Below are positions 1-5,447 of a stretch of DNA of 5,561 bases, piece by piece (positions within the stretch are counted from its first letter, which is position 1; each line of letters starts with the position of its first letter). The stretch is from Paracoccaceae bacterium (GTDB taxonomy: Bacteria; Pseudomonadota; Alphaproteobacteria; Rhodobacterales; Rhodobacteraceae), in NCBI GenBank assembly GCA_026984895.1, contig JALSRF010000023.1:1-5561 (forward strand), given 5' to 3'. The position numbers and the translations under genes are program-made. The notes under the pieces are model-generated. The model had not been told where the DNA came from. It was given only the letters and a program-made list of their open reading frames with translations, and ran no database searches.

Positions 1-228
1 GGAGGGGCCGGCGCGCGGACCGGGCGTTCGCGAAGGGGCGCGGGGGGCGATAGCGGGGGGCATTTCACATCCCGTCTGGCGGGTCATTGAGGCGGGAGGC
101 CGGTATCCCGAGGGCAAACGCCGCGAAACCTTCGAAGGATCCGGGCCCTCCGGCGCCGCGGGCATCGCGCGCGCCGTTGCCCAGATGCCCGGATACGGGC
201 CGGTATCCGCGCCCTGCCCCTTTTCGCC
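1..228. other. non-coding left edge downstream of the channel gene
   Basis: I see no supportable gene here. The minus-strand frame of the channel stays open from its stop to the window edge, but high GC makes long open frames common, and the only ATGs (163-165, 61-63) lack ribosome-binding sites. Small structures present are a 7-bp inverted repeat with a 6-base loop (190-196/203-209), a perfect 10-bp palindrome CCTTCGAAGG (129-138), and a 9-bp direct repeat GCGGGGGGC (40-48, 53-61). None has the T-run of an intrinsic terminator, so the end of the operon transcript is not identified. Confidence 0.5.
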
Positions 229-337
229 CTAGCCCTTTTCGCCCTGGCCCTTTTCGCCCTGGCCCTTTTCGCCCCGGCCCGTGTCGCCCGCGCCCGTTTC
301 CCCCTGGTCCTTTTCGCCCGCGCCATTGTCGCCCGCG
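218..337. repeat. 15-bp tandem array encoding the GEKGQ tail of the channel and crossing its stop codon
   Basis: Eight 15-bp units in a row (218-232, 233-247, 248-262, 263-277, 278-292, 293-307, 308-322, 323-337). The three at 218-262 are identical except for one base, and the units diverge toward higher coordinates. In the minus-strand frame they encode GDNGA, GEKDQ, GETGA, GDTGR, GEKGQ, GEKGQ and GEKG, then the TAG at 229-231. That TAG replaces the CAG (Gln) of the neighbouring units. After it the frame reads GEKGQ once more (228-214) before the pattern fades. Confidence 0.88.
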
Positions 338-2835
338 TCTTCGGCCGCCGCCGGCCCTTGCGCGCCCGGGGCGGGCGGGGCGGGCGGGGCGCGCAGGCTC
401 TCCGGGTTGCGCAGCCATATATCGCGCTGCGCAAAGGGAATTTCGATCCCTTCCCTGGCAAAGCGTTCGGCGATGAGGTGGTTCAGTTCGGTCTTCACCG
501 AGAGCGAGAAATTCACGTCGCGCAGGATCGCGCGTATCTGGAAATCCAGGCTGTCCGCTCCGAATCCCATGAAATGGACCGCCGGCGCCGGGTTCAGCAT
601 CACCATCGGATGGGATTCGGCAATCTCGCGCAGGATTTCGGCCACCTTGCGCGTATCGCTGCCATAGGCCACGCCCACCGGCACCTTGATCCGCCCGATC
701 AGCTTGCCCCGGGTATAGTTGGTGACCGTGCCGGAAATCAGGTCCGAATTGGGGATGATCACATCCGAACGGTCGAAGGTCTCGATCCGTGTCGAGCGCA
801 CGGAGATGTCGCGCACCGTGCCCGAAAAGCCGCCCACCTCGATCCAGTCGCCCTCGGCGATCGGACGCTCGATCAGCAGGATGATGCCCGAGACGAAATT
901 CGACACGATGTTCTGCAGGCCGAAGCCGATCCCCACCGAAAGCGCGCCCGCGACGATGGCCAGCGAGGAAAGATCGAGCCCGGCCGCGGTGATGGCAATG
1001 ATCGCGGCCAGAAAGATCCCCAGATACCCCAGCCCCGAGACGATCGCCGTCTGCCCGCCGGGGTCGATCCGGGTCTTGGGCAGGACCGAATTGCGCAGCG
1101 TGGACTGCACCAGGCGCGTCACCGCATAGCCGGCGGCAAAGACGATCGCGAAGGTCAGGAAGCCCGACGGCGTGATGCGAGAGCCGCCGATCTGGATACC
1201 GGCGTTGAACCGCGCCCAGAGCTCGGTCAGGTCCGAGGTGCGCGCCCCCCAGATCAGCGCGAACACCGGCAGCGACGCCAGCACCAGCGCGGCACTCGCC
1301 AGCACCGGAACCAGCGAGGCACGCGCCGCCTCGTCATCGGCCCTGGCAAGCCAGGCGTAAAGATCGCGCGCAACCCCCGACAGGATCGCGATCAGCGCCA
1401 GCAGCCCGAGCGACAGGATCGAAGGAAACAGCGTCGCAAGCGCCAGCGAATGATAGCCGACCGCCGAGGCCAGCGGCCCGAGCGCCCCGAAGGCGATCAG
1501 GGCGCGCCCCAGAATATCGGTCGAACGCGACCGGAAATCCCAGTCGCTGCCGGCGTCGTCATCGGTTGCATTCTGGCGCAGGAGCCGCCCGATGCGAAAC
1601 ATCAGGAAACCGCCCAGCACGACCAGCGGGAACTGCAGCACGATCACCGTATCCTCGGCATATCCCTCGAAAGAGGACAGCTGTTCCAGCAGGCGGTTGA
1701 TCCCCCAGACCGCGCCAAGCCCGGCCGCGTAGCGGCGCATTCCCAACGAGGCCGCTTCGGGCAGTTCGAGGAACCCGCGCTTGCGGCGCACCCGCGGCAG
1801 CAGGCGCAGCGCCAGCCAGCGCGCGACCGTGACCGCCAGCACCAGCGGCACCAGCGCGTCGGCGATCAGCTGCCCGCGGAACCCGAGAAGCCCGGTGAAA
1901 TACAGCGCCTCATCGAGGGCATAGATCCCGATCACCGGCAGGATCACCTGCCCCAGCGACACCGCAAACCCGCGCAGCCCCGCCGTCGCCGCCGGACCGG
2001 CGCGCTGCACCCGCATGGTCAGCGCCACCATCCAGAGCCGCCCGCGCAGCAGAAGCACGAAGGCCAGCAGCAGGTAGACCAGCGTCAGCGGCAGGTTTTC
2101 CGTCAGGGTCTTTTTCTGGGCATCCGACTGCAGCGCGGTGCCGGTTTCCGTCGTCACCGAGCTCAGCGTTTCGCCAAGCGCCGAGACCGCGTCCGGCCAC
2201 AGCGCCGGGTTCAGCGGCGAGGCCTTCAGTTGCAGCAGCGCCCGGGTCTGGCGCGCGCGGATGATCTTGTCGATCTCGGAAATCAGCCCGTCGGCCCGGC
2301 TGAAGGCCTCTTCGGCCTGGCGCCGCGGCGCCTCCTGTTCGGCCAGTTGCGCCTGCAGTTCGGCGCGCCGGCTGGTCAGTTCCGCGGGCTCGCTGGTGCC
2401 GTCTTCGGGGGGCGGGCCGAGGGCCGCGATCTGGACCTTGAGCGTGTCGATGCGCGCCGCGTTGACCTCCTGCGCCCTGGAAAACCGGTCGCGCCAGCCG
2501 GCCAGTTCGCGGCGCAGCTGTTCCAGCGCGCTGTCCGAAGCGCGCCGTTCCTCAAGCGCGGTTTCCGCCCGCCGGGCGACCTTTTCCCAGGCGGCATAGT
2601 CGGGCGGCGTCTGATCCTCCTGCGCCTGCGCGGCGCCGGCCAGGGTCAGCGGCCCGCCGGGGCCGGCAGGGCCGACAAGGCCGCAAGGGCCGACAAGGCC
2701 GACAAGGCCGCCAAGCATCAGCGAAACCGCCAGCAGCAGCCGTCGCAGTCCCGGGCGTCGCAGCCCCGGGCGCCGCAGGGCTGGGGTCGGCCGGAGCCGG
2801 GTCGGCTGGCCGGGGGGGCGGAAAAAGCGTCTCAT
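229..2835 (-). CDS. MscS-family mechanosensitive ion channel (large, DUF3772/MscK-like architecture)
   Basis: Inner-membrane channel expected to open under membrane tension and release solutes during hypo-osmotic shock. The 868-aa product is about three times the length of E. coli MscS. It has a long Arg-rich N-terminus, a probable signal peptide ending near AQA (69-71), a periplasmic helical/coiled-coil domain (about 75-245, rich in Glu, Arg, Ala and Leu; DUF3772-like), and about ten membrane segments between 247 and 618. The pore helix and MscS core follow (about 622-720: a Gly/Ala-rich helix, the stretch FGLQNIVSNFVSG at 638-650, then ERPIAEGDWIEV at 656-667). The cytoplasmic domain runs to about 812, followed by a low-complexity tail with GEKGQ pentapeptide repeats. 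I chose the ATG at 2835 because it overlaps the cysK stop as ATGA, which suggests translational coupling. An upstream GTG (2883) would add 16 residues but has no ribosome-binding site. The family call is firm; the exact subfamily is not. Confidence 0.92.
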   Translation of the reverse strand: MRRFFRPPGQPTRLRPTPALRRPGLRRPGLRRLLLAVSLMLGGLVGLVGPCGLVGPAGPGGPLTLAGAAQAQEDQTPPDYAAWEKVARRAETALEERRASDSALEQLRRELAGWRDRFSRAQEVNAARIDTLKVQIAALGPPPEDGTSEPAELTSRRAELQAQLAEQEAPRRQAEEAFSRADGLISEIDKIIRARQTRALLQLKASPLNPALWPDAVSALGETLSSVTTETGTALQSDAQKKTLTENLPLTLVYLLLAFVLLLRGRLWMVALTMRVQRAGPAATAGLRGFAVSLGQVILPVIGIYALDEALYFTGLLGFRGQLIADALVPLVLAVTVARWLALRLLPRVRRKRGFLELPEAASLGMRRYAAGLGAVWGINRLLEQLSSFEGYAEDTVIVLQFPLVVLGGFLMFRIGRLLRQNATDDDAGSDWDFRSRSTDILGRALIAFGALGPLASAVGYHSLALATLFPSILSLGLLALIAILSGVARDLYAWLARADDEAARASLVPVLASAALVLASLPVFALIWGARTSDLTELWARFNAGIQIGGSRITPSGFLTFAIVFAAGYAVTRLVQSTLRNSVLPKTRIDPGGQTAIVSGLGYLGIFLAAIIAITAAGLDLSSLAIVAGALSVGIGFGLQNIVSNFVSGIILLIERPIAEGDWIEVGGFSGTVRDISVRSTRIETFDRSDVIIPNSDLISGTVTNYTRGKLIGRIKVPVGVAYGSDTRKVAEILREIAESHPMVMLNPAPAVHFMGFGADSLDFQIRAILRDVNFSLSVKTELNHLIAERFAREGIEIPFAQRDIWLRNPESLRAPPAPPAPGAQGPAAAEDAGDNGAGEKDQGETGAGDTGRGEKGQGEKGQGEKG
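2669..2710. repeat. 9-bp-period repeat inside the channel's signal-peptide region
   Basis: GGGCCGACAAGGCCG occurs exactly at 2669-2683 and 2687-2701, and a 14-base version follows at 2697-2710. In the protein it gives the Gly-Leu-Val-Gly and Gly-Pro run at about residues 42-56, which lengthens the hydrophobic core of the signal peptide. Confidence 0.65.
2746..2775. repeat. 15-bp tandem repeat encoding LRRPG-type pentapeptides at the channel N-terminus
   Basis: Two 15-bp units (2746-2760 and 2761-2775) differ at two positions and encode the Arg/Pro-rich repeats LRRPG-LRRPG-LRR (about residues 20-32) just before the signal-peptide core. They extend the positively charged n-region well beyond the usual length. 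Confidence 0.6.
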
Positions 2836-3866
2836 CGGCCTTCGAACACATCGGGAAGTTCGCGCGCCGGGCGCTCCAGCCACGCCGGTATGGGCAACGT
2901 CCTTTCGCGCAGGAAATCCGGGTTGAACAGCTTGCTCTGGTAGCGCGTGCCGTAGTCCGCCAGCACCGTGACAATGGTATGGCCCGGCCCCATCTCGCGG
3001 GCCATGCGCATGGCCCCCGCCACGTTGACGCCGGAGGAGCCGCCCAGGCAGAGCCCCTCGTTTTCCAGCAGGTCGAACACCACCGGCAGGGCCTCGTCAT
3101 CGCTGACCTGGCAGGCGAAATCCGGGGTGAAGCCCTCGAGGTTGGCGGTGATTCGGCCCTGCCCGATGCCTTCGGTGATCGAGCCGCCCCGTGCCACCAG
3201 TTCACCGGTGGTATAGTAGCTGTAGAGCGCCGAGCCCATGGGATCGGCCAGGCCCACCTTCACGCCGCGCGGCTGCAGGGCCATCGCCACGCCGGCCAGC
3301 GTCCCGCCCGAACCGACGGCGCAGATGAAGCCATCCACCCTGCCCCCGGTCTGGTCCCAGATCTCAGGGCCGGTGGTTTCGATATGGGCCTGCCGGTTGG
3401 CGGTGTTGTCGAACTGGTTCGCCCAGACAGCACCGTCAGGTTCGCTCAGCGCCAGGCGGCCAGCCAGGCGTTCGGAGTAGCGCACATAATTGTCGGGATC
3501 CCGGTAGGGCAGCGCGGGAACCTGCACCAGTTCGGCCCCGGCAAGGCGGATCATGTCCTTCTTTTCCTGGCTCTGGGTTTCGGGAATGACGATCACGGTG
3601 CGAAATCCCATCGAGGCCCCCACCAGCGCCAAGCCGATGCCGGTATTGCCGGCCGTGCCTTCGACGATGGTGCCGCCCTCGCGCAGCGCCCCACGCGCAA
3701 GCGCATCGCGGATGATGAACAGCGCCGCGCGGTCCTTGATCGACTGGCCGGGGTTCATGAACTCGCATTTGCCCAGAATTTCGCACCCGGTCGCCGCGCT
3801 TGGTCCGCGCAGGCGCACCAGAGGCGTGCTGCCGATACTGTCGGCCAGATCCCGCCTGATCTGCAT
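2832..3866 (-). CDS. cysK: cysteine synthase (O-acetylserine sulfhydrylase), CysK-like
   Basis: Cytoplasmic PLP enzyme of fold type II, expected to make cysteine from O-acetylserine and sulfide. The 344-aa product carries the family landmarks: NPGQSIKDRAA with the PLP-binding Lys44; the substrate/cofactor loop EGTAGNTGI (69-77, Asn74); NQF-DNTANR (150-158) leading to HIETTGPEIW (161-170); the phosphate-binding loop GSGGT (185-189); EGIGQG (232-237); and GGSSG (275-279), whose Ser should face the pyridine nitrogen. It is longer than E. coli CysK (323 aa), with extra residues at the C-terminus. The loop reads TAGNTG instead of the usual TSGNTG, and several motifs look closer to the cystathionine beta-synthase branch. 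It lies 123 bp after trgB and overlaps the channel gene by 4 bp. In R. sphaeroides a cysK lies with trgAB and contributes modestly to tellurite resistance (established knowledge). The ATG start is backed by GGAGAA eight bases upstream. Confidence 0.93.
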   Translation of the reverse strand: MQIRRDLADSIGSTPLVRLRGPSAATGCEILGKCEFMNPGQSIKDRAALFIIRDALARGALREGGTIVEGTAGNTGIGLALVGASMGFRTVIVIPETQSQEKKDMIRLAGAELVQVPALPYRDPDNYVRYSERLAGRLALSEPDGAVWANQFDNTANRQAHIETTGPEIWDQTGGRVDGFICAVGSGGTLAGVAMALQPRGVKVGLADPMGSALYSYYTTGELVARGGSITEGIGQGRITANLEGFTPDFACQVSDDEALPVVFDLLENEGLCLGGSSGVNVAGAMRMAREMGPGHTIVTVLADYGTRYQSKLFNPDFLRERTLPIPAWLERPARELPDVFEGR

Positions 3867-3873
3867 TGGCCCT

Positions 3874-3915
3874 CTTCTCCCTTGTGCCTTGCGCCTTGCA
3901 CCCTGCGCCTTGCGT
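3874..3915 (-). repeat. heptamer tandem array (GCGCAAG consensus) running into the cysK ribosome-binding site
   Basis: On the minus strand five imperfect 7-bp units follow each other from 3915 to 3881: ACGCAAG, GCGCAGG, GTGCAAG, GCGCAAG, GCACAAG. The next seven bases in register, GGAGAAG (3880-3874), contain the Shine-Dalgarno sequence, and exactly seven more bases lead to the cysK ATG at 3866. Each unit differs from the consensus by no more than two bases. The array lies in the 123-bp trgB-cysK gap and encodes nothing. Confidence 0.75.
3875..3880 (-). promoter_or_regulatory. ribosome-binding site of cysK
   Basis: GGAGAA on the minus strand with eight bases to the ATG at 3866. A second purine block, AAGAGGG (3876-3870), is only three bases from the start. 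The site forms the degenerate last unit of the heptamer array. Confidence 0.7.
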
Positions 3916-3960
3916 CCGCCGGCCCTGCCAGGCCGCCTGCCGGGCGCCCGCCGGCCCTGC
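3916..3960. repeat. 13-bp direct repeat pair in the trgB-cysK gap
   Basis: CCGCCGGCCCTGC is present at 3916-3928 and again at 3948-3960, 32 bp apart. A 10-bp palindrome, CGGGCGCCCG (3941-3950), lies between the copies and overlaps the second by three bases. No T-run follows in the direction of transcription, so it is not an intrinsic terminator. It may be simple GC-rich repeat drift. Confidence 0.5.
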
Positions 3961-3989
3961 GGATTGTGTAGGGTGGTGCGGCCGGGAAC

Positions 3990-4634
3990 TCAAGCGTCGG
4001 CGCGAAGTTCTTCGCGGTGGCAGGCCAGCCACAACAGGCTGATCGCCAGCGGTCCGGTATCGAGCCGCCCCGAGGCCAGCCCCGCCATCGCCGCCTCGAA
4101 GCCGACGACATGGCTGCGGATATCCTCGTCCTCTTCCGCCAGCCCGGACACCCCGGTGCAGCCCGCGTCCAGATCGGCGATCGCGACAAAGGAAACCATG
4201 TATTCGGCCACAGCCCCCGGCGCCGGGTAATAGCCCAGCACCTTGTGCAGCCGGCCCAGGACAAGGCCGGTTTCCTCGGCCGCCTCCCGACGGGCGCATT
4301 CTTCGGGCGTTTCGCCGGCGTCGATCCGCCCGGCCACGGCTTCAAGCTTCCAGGGCTGCGGATCGCCGCGCACATGCGGGCCGAAGCGGAACTGCTCCAC
4401 GACCATCACCCGGTCGCGCACCGGATCGTAGGGCAGCACCGAAACCGCATCGCCGCTGACAAAGGCCGCGCGGTTCATCGGCCGGCTCATGGTGCCGTCG
4501 AAACGGGGCACGCGGATGTCGTGTTCGGCGATGGAGAAGTAATGCCGGTAGGGGGTGCGCGCGGCGATCGTTCGAACCGGCGCCTGCGCGCGAAAGGGGG
4601 GCGGCAGCGGCGGCGCGCCGGGCGATTTCTTCAT
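3990..4634 (-). CDS. trgB: NUDIX hydrolase, tellurite-resistance protein TrgB (ADP-ribose pyrophosphatase type)
   Basis: The 214-aa protein contains a complete NUDIX box at residues 102-124: Gly102, Glu108, Arg116-Glu117, Glu120-Glu121 and Gly123-Leu124 in the G-x5-E-x7-RE-x2-EE-x-G spacing that binds the catalytic divalent metal. The preceding LEAVAG (97-102) and the length fit the ADP-ribose pyrophosphatase (NudF) group, which splits ADP-ribose to AMP and ribose 5-phosphate; E. coli NudF is about 209 aa. The position between trgA and cysK identifies it as TrgB, which together with TrgA raises tellurite resistance in R. sphaeroides (established knowledge). How a nucleotide hydrolase helps there is not explained by the sequence. 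A GTG at 4673 would give 13 more residues, but the ATG at 4634 has AAGGA six bases upstream, so I use it. The first 25 or so residues are Pro/Ala-rich and probably disordered. The true substrate is uncertain. Confidence 0.9.
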   Translation of the reverse strand: MKKSPGAPPLPPPFRAQAPVRTIAARTPYRHYFSIAEHDIRVPRFDGTMSRPMNRAAFVSGDAVSVLPYDPVRDRVMVVEQFRFGPHVRGDPQPWKLEAVAGRIDAGETPEECARREAAEETGLVLGRLHKVLGYYPAPGAVAEYMVSFVAIADLDAGCTGVSGLAEEDEDIRSHVVGFEAAMAGLASGRLDTGPLAISLLWLACHREELRADA

Positions 4635-4640
4635 CTCTTT

Positions 4641-4645
4641 TCCTT
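4641..4645 (-). promoter_or_regulatory. ribosome-binding site that decides the trgB start
   Basis: AAGGA on the minus strand, six bases before the ATG at 4634. No such motif stands before the upstream GTG at 4673, so the shorter protein is favoured. Confidence 0.7.
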
Positions 4646-4745
4646 CACCTGCGGCGCGCCGTCTGGCCGGCACCGCCGGGCCGCCATGCCCCGGCGCAGG
4701 CGCAGCACCGGCAGCAGCACCGACAGCGGGTCCTGGCAGCGCAGC

Positions 4746-4763
4746 CCTGTCTCACCTGTCTCA
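4746..4763. repeat. exact 9-bp tandem duplication over the trgA stop codon
   Basis: CCTGTCTCA occurs twice back to back (4746-4754, 4755-4763). On the minus strand this reads TGAGACAGG twice, and the first TGA is the stop codon of trgA. The second copy puts another TGA in the same frame nine bases on, so a slip in copy number would leave the protein unchanged. Confidence 0.75.
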
Positions 4764-5201
4764 GTTCCACCGTCTGGCCGCCCATTCCACCAGCCAGCCC
4801 CCGAAGAGACCGCCGACGGCCATGGTGACAAGAAGCGTCGGAAACGCCGCCGTCGCGGCATATTCGATGAAGAAGCGGATCATCGCCTGAAGCGCTTCTA
4901 TCGGCCCCCTGAAGCGGCGGTCCAGCGAATACTGAAGCATCTTGTAACCCGCAAACGCGAAATCGCCCCAGAATGCCGTGACCACGACGCTGGTCAGCCC
5001 GTATCCGAATGCCGCCCTGAGTCCCAGCCCCGCATTGCGCCCCGAAACCCGCCAGCCGGCCAGAAAACCGATGGCCGCCAGAACCGGGCTGAGCAGCCCG
5101 ACCGGCGTTCGCTCGGGCAGCACCGGTTTCAACAGGTCGCCGCAGAAATAGGCAAACGCGGCGAAAAACAGTCCCGCAATGACTTTCGGTATCGTCGGCA
5201 T
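4761..5201 (-). CDS. trgA: TrgA family membrane protein (tellurite-resistance associated)
   Basis: Small hydrophobic protein of 146 aa with about four predicted membrane segments (roughly 6-20, 33-50, 57-78 and 117-139). Between the third and fourth lies a polar, amphipathic stretch, with DRRFRGP at 94-100. There is no enzymatic motif. I call it TrgA from its size, its membrane character and its place directly upstream of a NUDIX gene and cysK, the order known from the R. sphaeroides tellurite locus. The mechanism of TrgA is not known to me. The ATG at 5201 has AAGGA ten bases upstream, a slightly long spacing. It is the first gene of the probable operon and its stop codon is part of a 9-bp tandem duplication. 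The assignment rests on context and general protein character rather than a diagnostic motif, so a different small membrane protein remains possible. Confidence 0.85.
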   Translation of the reverse strand: MPTIPKVIAGLFFAAFAYFCGDLLKPVLPERTPVGLLSPVLAAIGFLAGWRVSGRNAGLGLRAAFGYGLTSVVVTAFWGDFAFAGYKMLQYSLDRRFRGPIEALQAMIRFFIEYAATAAFPTLLVTMAVGGLFGGWLVEWAARRWN

Positions 5202-5211
5202 GGCTGCGCTG

Positions 5212-5216
5212 TCCTT
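5212..5216 (-). promoter_or_regulatory. ribosome-binding site of trgA
   Basis: AAGGA on the minus strand, ten bases before the ATG at 5201. It supports that start, although the spacing is a little long. Confidence 0.55.
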
Positions 5217-5241
5217 GTCAACTGGCTGTCGCGATGCGGCC

Positions 5242-5270
5242 AGTTTCGGCCGTCATCGGCACCAAGACAA
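5242..5270 (-). promoter_or_regulatory. candidate sigma-70-type promoter for the trgA operon
   Basis: On the minus strand, TTGTCT (5270-5265) and GAAACT (5247-5242) are 17 bases apart. They match the consensus hexamers at 4 of 6 and 3 of 6 positions. Transcription would start around 5235, giving a leader of about 34 bases before trgA. The position is reasonable for the first gene of the operon, but the -10 match is poor and no better hexamers were found, so this is a weak inference. Confidence 0.25.
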
Positions 5271-5318
5271 GGCCCCGCCGACATTTCGCGCTGCGGTGAG
5301 GGAAAATGCCCACGCAAT

Positions 5319-5436
5319 GCGGCCAGAGCGGCGGCGGGGCGGCGCGGGCGGCGGGAGAGGCGGCGGCGCAGGCGGGGCAGCGGCGGCGGGAGAGACCAGC
5401 GGCAGAGCGGCGGGGCGGCGGCGGCGCAGGCGGCGC
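5319..5436. repeat. T-free, G-rich low-complexity tract with internal direct repeats
   Basis: No T occurs on the plus strand for 118 consecutive bases. In 5321-5440 I count 72 G, 34 C, 13 A and 1 T. Inside lie an exact 17-bp direct repeat (5359-5375 and 5417-5433) and an 11-bp repeat CGGCGGGAGAG (5349-5359 and 5384-5394), all built from GGC units. It fills the gap between the class-V aminotransferase fragment and trgA. In RNA from the genes' strand it is C-rich and A-free, which would suit Rho loading, but no function can be shown. No supported coding region lies here. Confidence 0.7.
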
Positions 5437-5447
5437 TCGGCCGGGCG

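Noticed and set aside
35..60. G-runs (35-38, 42-47, 55-60) as a G-quadruplex
   Set aside because: Only three runs of three or more G lie within short loops. The next run is about 19 bases away, so a standard three-layer quadruplex is not supported.
61..63. Start codon of a next gene at the left edge
   Set aside because: Only 21 codons are visible, there is no ribosome-binding site, and the frame is merely the continuation of the channel frame through GC-rich sequence.
65..418. 117-codon Arg/Gly/Pro-rich frame on the minus strand overlapping the channel's tail
   Set aside because: It arises from the 15-bp repeat read in another frame. The composition is not protein-like and no ribosome-binding site precedes it.
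358..2943. 861-codon open frame on the plus strand opposite the channel gene
   Set aside because: It is antisense to a clear MscS-family gene. Its product is rich in Arg, Gln, Asp and His with no hydrophobic segments or motifs, as expected from reading a G/C-biased coding strand backwards.
3867..3989. Intrinsic terminator or separate cysK promoter in the trgB-cysK gap
   Set aside because: The GC-rich palindrome has no following T-run in the direction of transcription, and I found no hexamer pair close to the sigma-70 consensus.
3436..4299. 287-codon minus-strand frame across trgB and cysK
   Set aside because: It overlaps two well-supported genes in a shifted frame and shows only Gly/Arg-rich shadow sequence.
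5216..5221. Perfect TTGACA on the minus strand just before trgA
   Set aside because: It lies 14 bases from the ATG and abuts the ribosome-binding site, so a promoter using it would start inside trgA. No -10 element is found 16-18 bases downstream.
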